Counted from the first letter of the stretch, positions 15,418 through 24,422 are shown. The stretch is DNA of 64,000 nt from Candidatus Nitrospira kreftii (GCA_014058405.1 CP047423.1:1054001-1118000), one strand, 5' to 3'. The notes: generated from the letters alone by a model not told the origin. Translations and numbers: made by a program.

Positions 15418-17217
15418 CTAGGCGATGGTCGCCTCAAGATCATTCACCATCTCGCGAATCGTATCAAAACCTGATTGCCAGAAGCTCTCCGACGTCATAT
15501 CGACGCCTACCTTGCTCAGAATATCTTGAGGAGATTGAGAACCACCTGCGGACAGGAGTTCCAGATAGTTCGGCACGAATGATTCGCCTTGTTCTTTGTA
15601 CATGCGGTAGAGGGCCAGTACGAGCAGGTTTCCGAAGCTGTAGGCATAACAATAGAATGGACTGGCAAAGATATGGGGAATAGTCAGCCACTCCCATTGA
15701 AACTCATCCGGCACCTTCACGTTCTTGCCGAATTGTTGTCGGAGTTCAGATAGGTAGGCCTGTGCCAATTGATCGCCCGTCGCGCCCTCCCTCACCATGC
15801 GGTGCGCCAGAGTTTCAAATCGGACAAAATAGGCCTGTCGGAGGACGGTCGCATAAAGATCGTCCAATTGGTTCAGGAGGAGCCCCTGTCGGACGGTCTT
15901 GTTCCGTTCCTCGGACATCAAAGCATCTGAGAGAATCCGTTCGCCGAAAACGGAGGCGGTTTCCGCAAGCGGAAGCGTTGAATGAAAGGTGAAGATCGAG
16001 TGGTCTTTCGCCATCATGCCATGGACGGCATGCCCGAGTTCATGAGCCATCGTGGCGACGTCTCGCGCCTCCCCCGTGAAGTTCAACATGACGTACGGGG
16101 TCAATCCCGGCGCCACGCTATAACAATAGGCTCCACCGAGCTTGCCGGGGCGCGTCGGCGCATCAATGTGCCGCGCTCGAAAGACCTCTTCAGCCAAATC
16201 GGCCAATCGAGGGGAGAAGCCGCGGTACGCTTCGAGCACCATTGCCACCGCGTCGGCGTATCGATAGTGTTTCGTTTCGGACCGATGGGGAGCATAAATA
16301 TGATATCGGCTCATCGACGTGATCTTGCAGATCTTGGCTTTCAATTTGAAGTAAGTTTGAAAGATATCGGCATTCTTGGCGCAGGTTGCCAAGAGCACAT
16401 CAACCGCTTGATCCGGCACATCATTGCCGAGGTTTCTGGTGGCGATAGGAGAGCTGAAGGCTCGGAGTTCCACATTCTCTGATTTCCAATCGTTCACGAG
16501 TGTTCGATACATTTCTCCAATCAAATCGCGTTGAGCTGAGAACACGCGGTAGAGCTCTTGATAGGCGGCTTGCCGAATTGAAGCCTTCGGGTTCCGTACG
16601 TAGGTCATGAGTTGCTCGCGATTCACGGAGCGTCTCCTTCCGCCAATCGCGATGGTATATGTAAGTCCGTTGGTCACCACATCGTAGAGCGTGTTGACCG
16701 CGCTGCGTCCGGTGACATTCTTGACGTTAATGATTTTCTCCTCGGCTTCCGAGAGCGTATGGGATTTGTAGCGCCTGATGGTTTCTAGGTGATACCGGAA
16801 ATCACCTGCATCGGCCATCAATCGTTCGGCGTTGGACGAATCAACGCCTTGCCACCAGAGCTCGAAGAAAATCAAGCGATTGTTCAATGCCGTGAGGCGC
16901 TCCTCAACTCGGGATTTGAGCGAGCGGGACTTCGCGTCCTTCGTATTCTCCGAGAACCAGAGGTAGGCAAACGCGCCCAGTCGGTTTGAGATCTCGGCTA
17001 TTGATTCGGTCAGTTTAAGGATCGCCAAGAAATCTTGACTGGCCATGGTCGCTTGCAATTGAGCGCGCGCCGATTCTACTTGCCCCACAAGTTTCCCTAG
17101 CTCAACCAGGCTTCGTTCCACATCGATCGGTGCTTTCTTCACGAGATCACTGAGATCCCATCGGTTGTGCGCGAGGGGTGTAGAAGTCTTACGACGAGGT
17201 TGGCGTTGAGTGGCCAT
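15418..17217 (-). CDS. pepF: Oligoendopeptidase F (M3 family metallopeptidase)
   Basis: A 599-residue zinc peptidase of the M3B family that cleaves short peptides in the cytoplasm. The zinc-binding motif HELGH is in MAHELGHAVHGMMA, with the downstream SVFGE supplying the third ligand. It has the usual alpha-helical PepF N-terminal region and ends with a helical tail. The frame is open well upstream, but AAGGAG 6 bases before the ATG at 17217 decides the start. No signal peptide is present, consistent with a cytosolic role. It appears monocistronic. Confidence 0.92.
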   Translation of the reverse strand: MATQRQPRRKTSTPLAHNRWDLSDLVKKAPIDVERSLVELGKLVGQVESARAQLQATMASQDFLAILKLTESIAEISNRLGAFAYLWFSENTKDAKSRSLKSRVEERLTALNNRLIFFELWWQGVDSSNAERLMADAGDFRYHLETIRRYKSHTLSEAEEKIINVKNVTGRSAVNTLYDVVTNGLTYTIAIGGRRRSVNREQLMTYVRNPKASIRQAAYQELYRVFSAQRDLIGEMYRTLVNDWKSENVELRAFSSPIATRNLGNDVPDQAVDVLLATCAKNADIFQTYFKLKAKICKITSMSRYHIYAPHRSETKHYRYADAVAMVLEAYRGFSPRLADLAEEVFRARHIDAPTRPGKLGGAYCYSVAPGLTPYVMLNFTGEARDVATMAHELGHAVHGMMAKDHSIFTFHSTLPLAETASVFGERILSDALMSEERNKTVRQGLLLNQLDDLYATVLRQAYFVRFETLAHRMVREGATGDQLAQAYLSELRQQFGKNVKVPDEFQWEWLTIPHIFASPFYCYAYSFGNLLVLALYRMYKEQGESFVPNYLELLSAGGSQSPQDILSKVGVDMTSESFWQSGFDTIREMVNDLEATIA

Positions 17218-17372
17218 GAACATCTCCTTTAGGTTGATTTCATGTCTACGAGAAGGTGATTTTATCATCAGCGGATGGCGCCAGTGGAGGAAATTGTCGG
17301 GCCATAAAGGGAGCTCGATTGCATTGACTGTCAATCGGTCGAATGCAAGGATGGCTCTGAGCGAGCACCAAG

Positions 17373-17702
17373 ATGAACGATCACGAACTGCAGCGAGTGG
17401 TTCAATACGTGACGGCCAGCACGTCGTATGCACGCGAGACTGTGGGTGATATTCTCCGTACGGGCTTTGCGGAGCTGTCGTCGCTGGCAACGAGTTCGAT
17501 TCAGCCCTTCGAAAGGGAGGCTCTTTTAGAATATGTCTCACAGTGGACCATCAAGCGAACTGGACAGCCGGAGCCATTGGTTCGCGAAGTGCTAAGCTGC
17601 GCCGGCCGATGGTTGGATCAAGTCTACGATGAACTTGCCAAGCGGCAGCCGGAAGCGTTGGGGCTGAAGTCAAATCATGAAGGTGATGCAGAGAGTGACT
17701 GA
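17373..17702 (+). CDS. Hypothetical protein, first of a two-gene unit
   Basis: A 109-residue, probably all-helical, acidic protein that I do not recognise (MNDHELQRVVQYVTASTSYARETVGDILRTG in the ORF start; core motifs YVSQWTIKRTGQPEPLVREVL). No signal peptide, metal site or known motif is visible. The next gene starts 3 bases after its stop codon, so the two are surely co-transcribed and may work together. The base composition is like that of the neighbours. Confidence 0.6.
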   Translation: MNDHELQRVVQYVTASTSYARETVGDILRTGFAELSSLATSSIQPFEREALLEYVSQWTIKRTGQPEPLVREVLSCAGRWLDQVYDELAKRQPEALGLKSNHEGDAESD

Positions 17703-17705
17703 GCT

Positions 17706-18551
17706 ATGGGACGGTTTCGTTCGAAAAAGACGCTCAAGCTGGTCACCCATCTTCGAGGTGGGCGTCCGGGACCGATACCCGCCTGGAAGCGAGAAGAAGA
17801 AGGGTTGTCTCCCGAACTGCACGATCGGTGGAGCACGCTTCATCGGCATTGCGTCGATCAATCGAGTCATCTTCGTCTAGGACGCCTTGTTCGGCGGCTC
17901 ACACACTATGATTACGGGGTCAGGGAATCCGCGCTGGCTGAATTAGATTTAGCCTGCCAGTTGATTCGCGCAGGGGTTCGGGTCACCTTCTTGCCTGAGT
18001 CGCAAGCACGAACAGCGGATCTTGCATGCGACACCGGCCGCAAACCTTTCTACGTGGAAGTCACGGCGATGGTAGGGTCGGCAGAGCGGCAGCAGTTGCC
18101 TCTTCGCGGACTTGATTTCAATGGGGAGCCGGGGGAAGAGGAGGACCGGGGTGTCATCTTGACGCATCGAATTCTCGCGCGGATTCAGCAAAAGGCGAAG
18201 CAACTGGCCGATTATTGTGACCCGGTGGTGCTCAGTATCTCCATCCCACGATCCGATCTTCAGGGCGAAAAACACTCCCGCCCTGAGCGGATTCGGCTGG
18301 ATCTGAAGACCCTTGCGGGTTCGGTGACGGCGCTACTCACAAGAATTCCTACCATCAGTGCGGTCATCATTTCGATCTGGGATGCTGAACCACTCCCATC
18401 CAGATCAGCGGTGAGGTTGGCGAACGTTGAAGTGATCGAACGGGCGAAACATCAGTCGACCCAGCCTCGGGTGCGCATGTTGGTCTTGAACCCGATCGCC
18501 GCAGCCCCGCTCTCCGAATCGCATGATGTGTTGTTTAGGCAAACTTTGTAG
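17706..18551 (+). CDS. Hypothetical protein with a possible PD-(D/E)XK nuclease-like core
   Basis: A 281-residue soluble protein of no assured family. In the middle (about residues 78-120), ESALAELDLACQLIRAGV is followed by RTADLACDT and then KPFYVEVTAM. This order - a helix with Glu, a strand ending in Asp, then a strand with E-V-T - recalls the restriction-endonuclease-like fold, although the usual Lys of the ExK motif is absent. The N-terminus is basic (RFRSKKTLKLVTHLRGGRPG). It directly follows the gene at 17373. A nuclease role is only a suggestion from the pattern. Confidence 0.55.
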   Translation: MGRFRSKKTLKLVTHLRGGRPGPIPAWKREEEGLSPELHDRWSTLHRHCVDQSSHLRLGRLVRRLTHYDYGVRESALAELDLACQLIRAGVRVTFLPESQARTADLACDTGRKPFYVEVTAMVGSAERQQLPLRGLDFNGEPGEEEDRGVILTHRILARIQQKAKQLADYCDPVVLSISIPRSDLQGEKHSRPERIRLDLKTLAGSVTALLTRIPTISAVIISIWDAEPLPSRSAVRLANVEVIERAKHQSTQPRVRMLVLNPIAAAPLSESHDVLFRQTL

Positions 18552-18615
18552 CGTTTGCAGTGAACGGATTACCACGTTCGAAGAGGTGGAGCGGATGGCG
18601 GAAGAAAATGTGACC

Positions 18616-18933
18616 TCACGACCCCAGGGCGAGTTTCAAGGTCTCCAGATTCTTCGTGACCATGGCATCGCCGTTCTTCGTAGAAACGTCAATGCCGGTG
18701 GCACATACTGTTCGGCATTCATCGAGCCGATTGAGTTTCTGGAGTGACTGTGCGAGGGCGAAGTAGGCGGCTGAATAGGTTGGTTTGACCGTCACGCACT
18801 GGCGCAGCGATTTGGCGGCCTCTTCAAAATTCCCATCGTCCATGTAGGCTTTCCCCAATCCAAACCAGGCCACATCATCGTTCGGATCGATGGCGAGGAC
18901 TTTCTTGAGCGGTTCGATTCTTGGATTCGGCAT
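18616..18933 (-). CDS. Tetratricopeptide-repeat protein
   Basis: A 105-residue protein made almost entirely of about two and a half TPR units: LKKVLAIDPNDDVAWFGLGKAY, then EEAAKSLRQCVTVKPTYSAAYFALAQSL, each with the Trp/Gly/Tyr/Ala/Pro spacing of the repeat. It should serve as a protein-protein interaction adaptor. ATG at 18933 is preceded by GGGAGGG; the frame is open upstream to 18981, but without such a site. No signal peptide is present. Its partner is not evident from the neighbours. Confidence 0.75.
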   Translation of the reverse strand: MPNPRIEPLKKVLAIDPNDDVAWFGLGKAYMDDGNFEEAAKSLRQCVTVKPTYSAAYFALAQSLQKLNRLDECRTVCATGIDVSTKNGDAMVTKNLETLKLALGS

Positions 18934-19012
18934 CGTACCCTCCCATTGTTGATCGCAAACGATAACAGCGCTGACGTACATTGTCTATGGTGTTTTCTGC
19001 ATGATAACCTGG

Positions 19013-19098
19013 GAGCGTATTTCGTATCGCGTGAAGCGTATCACGTTTAAGAGGGGATTAATTCGGAAGAACGACGCTTCATATTTCACGCTTCACGG
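19013..19098. repeat. Intergenic palindromic repeat (GTGAAGCGTATCTCG family)
   Basis: Between the divergent TPR and deacetylase genes. The left arm contains GCGTGAAGCGTATCACG, and the right arm has GCTTCATATTTCACGCTTCACG, which is largely its reverse complement. It shares words with the repeats at 372-472 and 1785-1803. Confidence 0.55.
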
Positions 19099-19106
19099 TA
19101 TTTGTT

Positions 19107-20051
19107 ATGGGGAAAACGGGTCTCGTCTATCATCCAGCCTATCTCGATCATGATATGGGACCAGGGCATCCTGAGTCTCCTAATCGGTTGCGTGCGATTA
19201 TGCAGCGACTGGACCAGAGTGGGACGGCCGCCCGCCTGGTTCGGATCGACCCGCGACGAGCGGAGGATGAGTGGGTCACACAGATTCATACTCCTGGTTA
19301 CGTGGCGGCGATTACTCGAGAGTCGCCCTCAAGTGGGCGTGTGTCTCTGGACCCTGACACCTCAATGTCGCCTGGCTCCTTGGAGGCCGCGTATTTAGCG
19401 GCGGGTGGGGCGTTGGCAGCGGTCGATGCCATCATGACGCACCAGGTTGATCATGTGTTCTGTGCCGTCCGGCCGCCAGGTCATCATGCTGAAGCGGCGC
19501 GAGCGATGGGGTTTTGCTTCTTCAATAACGTCGCCATTGCCGCACGGTATGTTCAGAGGAACTATGGTCTGAGCCGAGTTTTGATCGTGGATTGGGATGT
19601 TCACCATGGAAACGGCACCCAGCATAGTTTTGAGCACGATCCCTCGGTATTGTTTTTCAGTACCCATCAGTATCCTCATTACCCGGGGACTGGTCGAGAG
19701 ACTGAGCAGGGGAAGGGAGCAGGAGAGGGGGGTACGATCAATGTGCCGATGGAGGCAGGCGAAGGGGACGAAGAATACCGCGCTGTGTTTCAGAAATCGT
19801 TAGTGCCGGCAGCCGACGAGTTTAAGCCGGAGTTCGTGATCATCTCAGCGGGTTTCGATGCGCACAAAGATGACCCGTTAGCGAGCATGGGCCTGACCGA
19901 TGCCGGGTACAGCGAGCTGACAAGCATTGTGGCCGAGGTTGCGAAGCGTCACGCGAAAGGGCGGATCCTTTCTTCTCTAGAGGGGGGGTATAATCTCAAT
20001 GCCCTCGCTGCCTCCGTGGATGCCCACGTCAAGGCGTTATTGGCCTGTTGA
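19107..20051 (+). CDS. Histone deacetylase family / AcuC-like deacetylase
   Basis: A 314-residue zinc hydrolase of the arginase-deacetylase superfamily, class II HDAC/AmhX-AcuC type, which removes acetyl groups from lysines, polyamines or small metabolites. The catalytic signatures are complete: RPPGHHAEAARAMGFCFFNNVA (His-His pair), DWDVHHGNGTQ (Asp-x-His zinc ligands) and SAGFDAHKDDPL (second Asp). The entry motif HPESPNRLRAI is also typical. The start is ATG 19107. There is no operon partner, and the natural substrate cannot be told. Confidence 0.9.
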   Translation: MGKTGLVYHPAYLDHDMGPGHPESPNRLRAIMQRLDQSGTAARLVRIDPRRAEDEWVTQIHTPGYVAAITRESPSSGRVSLDPDTSMSPGSLEAAYLAAGGALAAVDAIMTHQVDHVFCAVRPPGHHAEAARAMGFCFFNNVAIAARYVQRNYGLSRVLIVDWDVHHGNGTQHSFEHDPSVLFFSTHQYPHYPGTGRETEQGKGAGEGGTINVPMEAGEGDEEYRAVFQKSLVPAADEFKPEFVIISAGFDAHKDDPLASMGLTDAGYSELTSIVAEVAKRHAKGRILSSLEGGYNLNALAASVDAHVKALLAC

Positions 20052-20157
20052 AGCTGTGTTGACACGCTAACAGGCGAGTTGAAGAGACGTTCAGGAGTAG
20101 CGACGTGTCAGCTTGGAACCGGTTCGCTCAGCCGATCAGGTGAGTTAATTACAACAC

Positions 20158-21441
20158 ATGCGCAAAACTTCGATCATCGCCATTCTCGCCGTCGTTCTCG
20201 TCGGTGGAATCTACTTCTACTATACCGAAATCAAACCGGTCGTGATTTTTGGGTTGCGCTCGGATTATGCGAAGGCCCTTCCATTTCAAGACGTCCCTCA
20301 AGGACTGGTAAGTCTGAAGGCCGAGTCCTGTGGTCAATGTCACCGAGAAATTTACGAAGAATGGAAGACGAGCATCCATGCGCATGCCTACGAAGATCCG
20401 TTCTTCCAAGCGTATTGGAAGAAGGATAAGAACATTTGGGTATGCCTCAATTGCCATACTCCACTCGAGAACCAGCAGCCCACGCTGGTAAAAGAGATTC
20501 CACGTGGGCGAGTCGAGCAAGCGGTTCAAGAGCCCAACCTCCGATACGATCCTCAGTATCAAAAGGAAGCGGTGACGTGTGCGGTCTGTCACGTGCGCGA
20601 CGGCGTGATTTATGGGCCATTCGAAGACTCCGTTGCCCCGCACCCCACCAAGTACGATCCCAATTTTAGAACAGCACAGCCCTGTTACCGCTGTCACAAT
20701 GTGGTCTCCGGACCGGCACAGTTTTATAACGTCGGGCCCTGCGGCACATATGCCGAGTATGAGGGTAAGTTCTTCATGCAAGAACGTGGGTTCATTTGTC
20801 AGAGTTGCCATATGCCCGAGATCGATCGGCCGGTGGCGTTGGGGGGACCGGTGCGCAGGGGGCGGCAGCACCTCTGGCGCGGCGGGCATGATCCGGATAT
20901 GGTGAGACGGGCGGTGGCGGTGCAGGTCAAAGCGGATATCGCTTCTCCACAACCGGGCGATCGAATCGGCGTGACACTCACGCTCCTCAACGCTGGAGCC
21001 GGGCACAAGATCCCGACGGGAGACCCTGACCGATTCTTTACGGTGGAGTTTTCAGTCGAGGATGAACAGGGAACTGTATTAGAGCAGCAGCGCACGACGA
21101 TGGGACGTTGGATTCTGTGGCAGCCGGCGATTGTGGAGTTGTATGATAATAGATTACTGCCGTTGGCCAGCCGAGAATATCAGTTTGCGTATCGGTTGCC
21201 GGAGAAAATAGACGGACTCCGTCTCAGGACACGAGTGCGGTACCACATTCTGACGGATGCGCAGCACGAAATGCTACAAACGAAATATGGTCTTACCGGG
21301 GATGATCCCTATCGCTTTGTTGTGTATGAGCGGGCTGTCCCGTTATCCGGCGATATGAACTTTGCTTGGGAGAAGGAGAGCGATCTCTCGCCAAGTTTTG
21401 TGGGCTCACATGAGGTGAACAGTTGTAAAGCACGTGGCTGA
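20158..21441 (+). CDS. Pentahaem cytochrome c, membrane-anchored (c554-like family)
   Basis: A 427-residue cytochrome with an N-terminal hydrophobic anchor (IIAILAVVLVGGIYFYYTE) and five CxxCH haem sites: CGQCH, CLNCH, CAVCH, CYRCH and CQSCH. Haem 1 is followed by REIYEEWKTS, as in the paralogue at 524-1771. The C-terminal ~190 residues form a beta-rich domain with the conserved AGHKIPTGDPDRFFTVEF. It is predicted to carry electrons in the periplasm. It sits just upstream of a rhodanese gene (45 bases), but with no oxidoreductase next to it. The redox partner is unknown. Confidence 0.85.
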   Translation: MRKTSIIAILAVVLVGGIYFYYTEIKPVVIFGLRSDYAKALPFQDVPQGLVSLKAESCGQCHREIYEEWKTSIHAHAYEDPFFQAYWKKDKNIWVCLNCHTPLENQQPTLVKEIPRGRVEQAVQEPNLRYDPQYQKEAVTCAVCHVRDGVIYGPFEDSVAPHPTKYDPNFRTAQPCYRCHNVVSGPAQFYNVGPCGTYAEYEGKFFMQERGFICQSCHMPEIDRPVALGGPVRRGRQHLWRGGHDPDMVRRAVAVQVKADIASPQPGDRIGVTLTLLNAGAGHKIPTGDPDRFFTVEFSVEDEQGTVLEQQRTTMGRWILWQPAIVELYDNRLLPLASREYQFAYRLPEKIDGLRLRTRVRYHILTDAQHEMLQTKYGLTGDDPYRFVVYERAVPLSGDMNFAWEKESDLSPSFVGSHEVNSCKARG

Positions 21442-21485
21442 CAGGTGACCGTCGAGTACGGAATTATGTGGAGAGGAACTGCACC

Positions 21486-22364
21486 GTGATCCATCCTTTA
21501 TTGATCGATACCGAGTCGCTTCAACAGCAGTTAGGCCGACCGGGCCTCATCATCATCGATGTTCGCGGCAAGGCAGCCTACGAATTCGGCGGCCATATTC
21601 CCGGCGCCGTCCATTCAACGTGGCATGAGTACAGTGATCCGAACGCCATACCGAAGGGGCTGCTGAATCCTGATCTGGGTCAGATCGAGCGAATCCTGTG
21701 TCGTCTCGGAATCAACAATGACAGCGACGTCGTCATCTACTCCAACCCCTTCGACAACTGGGGGGATGAAGGGCGGATGTTTTGGATGTTGGAATATCTC
21801 GGTCACACACGCCTACGTATTTTGGATGGAGGGTGGGTGAAATGGACTGACGAGAAACGACCGTTCGAACACGGGCCCATCTCTCCTCCGCCGGGCACCT
21901 TCAAGGCGCATCCGGTACAGCCGTTAGTGACGCTGAAGGAGGACCTCAAAACGATCGTCCGATCTCCGCATCCTCAGACGGCGATTCTGGACGCTCGGAG
22001 TGTCGAAGAATATCTCGGAAAAGAAGTGTCCGGCATTCCCAGGCCAGGGCATATTCCCTCCGCCATCCATGTGGCGTGGAACGGATTTCTGAACAAGGAT
22101 GCAACAGTGAAAGACTCTTCAGTGATCAAAGAAATGTTGCAGGCGAGGGGGGTCCAAGTCGAACAGGAGGTGATTTGCTACTGTACAGGCGGTGTTCGAT
22201 CGGCCTGGCTCTATTTCATTTTGAAACTCATGGGATACCCGAATGTGAGCAATTATCCAGGATCGTGGTGGGAGTGGAGTCGGGACTTTGCAGCCCCAGT
22301 CGAGAAAGATTTGTACGCGCTCCAAAAAATTCTGGGGATCGACCCTGCCGCCAAACATTCTTGA
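21486..22364 (+). CDS. Thiosulfate/3-mercaptopyruvate sulfurtransferase, two rhodanese domains
   Basis: A 292-residue protein with two rhodanese domains. The first (about residues 10-130) has the RGKAAYEFGGHIPGA start but no catalytic Cys. The second (about 160-285) carries the active loop CYCTGGVRSAW, whose Cys takes up the sulfane sulfur. Enzymes of this shape move sulfur from thiosulfate or mercaptopyruvate to an acceptor. GTG at 21486 with GGAGAGG upstream is preferred to the ATG at 21468. No export signal is seen. It follows the pentahaem cytochrome gene closely and might be co-transcribed. Confidence 0.9.
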   Translation: MIHPLLIDTESLQQQLGRPGLIIIDVRGKAAYEFGGHIPGAVHSTWHEYSDPNAIPKGLLNPDLGQIERILCRLGINNDSDVVIYSNPFDNWGDEGRMFWMLEYLGHTRLRILDGGWVKWTDEKRPFEHGPISPPPGTFKAHPVQPLVTLKEDLKTIVRSPHPQTAILDARSVEEYLGKEVSGIPRPGHIPSAIHVAWNGFLNKDATVKDSSVIKEMLQARGVQVEQEVICYCTGGVRSAWLYFILKLMGYPNVSNYPGSWWEWSRDFAAPVEKDLYALQKILGIDPAAKHS

Positions 22365-22447
22365 CAGGCCACGGGGTGCTGTGTAAGGTGAATTCAGGAA
22401 AATAAATCGACGCAAGCGGCGAATTCTCAACCATCAAGGAGGCAGCC

Positions 22448-22795
22448 ATGATGAGCAGAATCCTGCGTAGTGCGATGCTGGTCTGTGGGATCGGCATGTT
22501 GGTCGGAGCACCAGCGCTGAACGGGTTGGCGCTGGCCGGCAACAAACATGTAAGCGAAGCAGTGGAACATGCACAAGGGGCTGTGTCACACGGAAAAGAA
22601 GGGCATGCCGATGCCTGTGTGCAACATGCGGAAGAGGCCCTCAAGCATGCGACCGCTGCTGGAATGAAGAACCCACATTTGGAGGAAGGGGTCAAGCATT
22701 TGACCGAGGCAGTGAAACACGGAAAGGCCGGGCATGCGGAGGCCTGTACCGAACATGCCGAAGGCGGGGTCATGCACCTGGCCGAGGTCAAGTAG
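22448..22795 (+). CDS. smbP: SmbP-like small metal-binding periplasmic protein
   Basis: A 115-residue exported protein: a signal peptide up to about residue 30 (ALNGLALAG), then a mature part that is almost all His/Ala/Glu helix. A heptad-like unit with His about every seventh residue repeats throughout (for example EAVEHAQGAVSHGKEGHADAC and EAVKHGKAGHAEACTEHAE). This is the design of SmbP of Nitrosomonas europaea, a four-helix bundle that binds copper and other metals in the periplasm. Two Cys residues occur in equivalent places of the repeat (GHADAC, GHAEAC), which is worth noting. AAGGAGG precedes the ATG. Confidence 0.85.
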   Translation: MMSRILRSAMLVCGIGMLVGAPALNGLALAGNKHVSEAVEHAQGAVSHGKEGHADACVQHAEEALKHATAAGMKNPHLEEGVKHLTEAVKHGKAGHAEACTEHAEGGVMHLAEVK

Positions 22796-22842
22796 TCGGC
22801 GCTGATCGTCGCGCGGTTTGCCGTGTGAACGGTGATGTAATG

Positions 22843-22880
22843 GAACGGGCAGGGATGACATCCCTGCCCGTTCTTGTATG
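22843..22880 (+). terminator. Rho-independent terminator after smbP
   Basis: A perfect 13-bp stem, GAACGGGCAGGGA (22843-22855) with TCCCTGCCCGTTC (22861-22873), has a TGACA loop and is followed by TTGTATG. It ends transcription of smbP and lies immediately before the ribosome site of the nitrilase gene, which must therefore start from within or after it. Confidence 0.8.
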
Positions 22881-22894
22881 AAAAGGAGCGTCCT

Positions 22895-23686
22895 GTGCGC
22901 ATCGGGTTTTACCAGTTCGATCCGCAGTTTGGTGAAGTGGGCACAAACCTTGACAGGGTCACGGCCAAGCTGGAACAGGCGGATGCCGATCTCATTGTGC
23001 TTCCGGAACTATTTGCGTCAGGCTATCAGTTCGTTTCTCAAGAGGAAGCTCAGCGATTGGCCGAGTCGGTCCCCGATGGCGTAACGGTCCGTCGCTTGGC
23101 CGAGCTCGCGAAGCGGCGCAATATGCATCTTGTGGCAGGCCTCGCCGAACGATCGGGGACACGCTGTTACAATTCCGCCGTGGTTGTGGGACCGTCTGGT
23201 TTTTTGGGCTGCTATCGAAAGACCCATCTCTTTTACGAAGAGACCCAGCTCTTCACTGCTGGAGACTCAGGATTTCTCGTATGGGATATTGGGCCGGCGA
23301 AGATCGGAGTGATGATCTGTTTCGACTGGTACTACCCTGAGGCCGCGAGAACTTTAGCCTTGCAGGGAGCGGACATTATTTGCCATCCCTCCAACCTGGT
23401 GTTACCGAACTGCCCGGATTCCATGCCGGTACGGTGCCTTGAAAATAGAGTCTTCGCCGTGACATGTAATCGCATCGGAACCGAGGCCCGTGACGGGAAA
23501 GAGCGGTTGACCTACATCGGCCAGAGTGAAATCGTCACACCTAAAGGGGGCATCATCTATCGGGCATCTCGTGACCAGGAAGAGCTGAGCCTTGTTGATA
23601 TCGACCCTGCCGAGGCTCGCGATAAAACCTTGAATCGCTACAACGACTTATTTCGCGACCGCCGCACGTCGCTGTACACAGTGTAA
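22895..23686 (+). CDS. Carbon-nitrogen hydrolase (nitrilase superfamily)
   Basis: A 263-residue enzyme of the nitrilase superfamily, which hydrolyses C-N bonds in amides or nitriles. The catalytic triad is clear: Glu in VLPELFASGY, Lys in YRKTHLF and Cys in MICFDWYYPE. The family length is normal. The overall pattern is closest to the omega-amidase / N-carbamoylputrescine-amidase-like branches, but the substrate cannot be fixed. GTG at 22895 is set by AAAAGGAG upstream. It is separated from smbP by a strong terminator. Confidence 0.9.
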   Translation: MRIGFYQFDPQFGEVGTNLDRVTAKLEQADADLIVLPELFASGYQFVSQEEAQRLAESVPDGVTVRRLAELAKRRNMHLVAGLAERSGTRCYNSAVVVGPSGFLGCYRKTHLFYEETQLFTAGDSGFLVWDIGPAKIGVMICFDWYYPEAARTLALQGADIICHPSNLVLPNCPDSMPVRCLENRVFAVTCNRIGTEARDGKERLTYIGQSEIVTPKGGIIYRASRDQEELSLVDIDPAEARDKTLNRYNDLFRDRRTSLYTV

Positions 23687-23759
23687 TGCTCAGTGTCACC
23701 ACCTGACAAGAGAGGCACAGTGCTTGCGCAAGTGGCAGGAGCACGGTAGGATTTCTCTC

Positions 23760-24320
23760 ATGAGTACTGAACTTCGGAAGGGAATTTTTCTCATCGCGGC
23801 GCCGAGCCTTCGCGACCCGAACTTCCGACAAACCGTTGTGTTGCTCTGCGAGCATGGACCGGAAGGGGCGCTGGGGGTCATTGTGAACCGCCCCACGGCC
23901 ATGTCCATTTCGGAGGCACTGCCACAAGTGCCGGTGATTGAGGGATCCGGCCATGTCCTCTACGCCGGCGGTCCTGTGCAGACGAATCAAGTCATGCTGC
24001 TCTACCGTGGTGATACGTTTCCGGACAATGCGCACCATGTGTTTGATGGAGTCTGTCTTGGAGGTGATGTCGGCATGGTCGAACGCATTCTTACCGGATC
24101 CGATACCAAGGAAGCATTTCGCGCCTATCTCGGATATTCCGGATGGGCGCCTGGCCAACTGGAAACTGAGATGAAGACCGGGTCATGGATCACCTTACCG
24201 GCCGATCCGCAGGCGGTGTTTGAGAAAGATCCGACACGTGTCTGGGGAGACATGCTTCTCACATTGGGTGCGGCCTATCATCCGTATGCTGAGATGCCGT
24301 TCGATCCGTCCTGTAACTAG
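23760..24320 (+). CDS. algH: YqgE/AlgH family protein (UPF0301)
   Basis: A 186-residue protein of the YqgE/AlgH family. Conserved blocks are present: KGIFLIAAPSLRDPNFRQTVVLLCEHGPEGALGVIVNRP, then YAGGPVQTNQVMLLY and YSGWAPGQLETEM. The family is widespread; in Pseudomonas AlgH affects alginate genes, but the biochemical role is not settled. ATG at 23760 is preferred over the longer frame from 23724, which has no ribosome site. No signal peptide. Confidence 0.9.
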   Translation: MSTELRKGIFLIAAPSLRDPNFRQTVVLLCEHGPEGALGVIVNRPTAMSISEALPQVPVIEGSGHVLYAGGPVQTNQVMLLYRGDTFPDNAHHVFDGVCLGGDVGMVERILTGSDTKEAFRAYLGYSGWAPGQLETEMKTGSWITLPADPQAVFEKDPTRVWGDMLLTLGAAYHPYAEMPFDPSCN

Positions 24321-24422
24321 CGCCTACCCTCGCTCCTTTTTCGGAATCCACCACGTCATTGTTGAAGCTTGCCGCGCGGGATGCTAGGGTCATCCCTCAT
24401 TCCTGGGGCAAAGAGGAAGCAC

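Noticed and set aside
18523-18747. 74-codon plus-strand frame overlapping the end of the 17706 gene
   Set aside because: It is largely antisense to the convincing TPR gene at 18616-18933 and matches nothing known.
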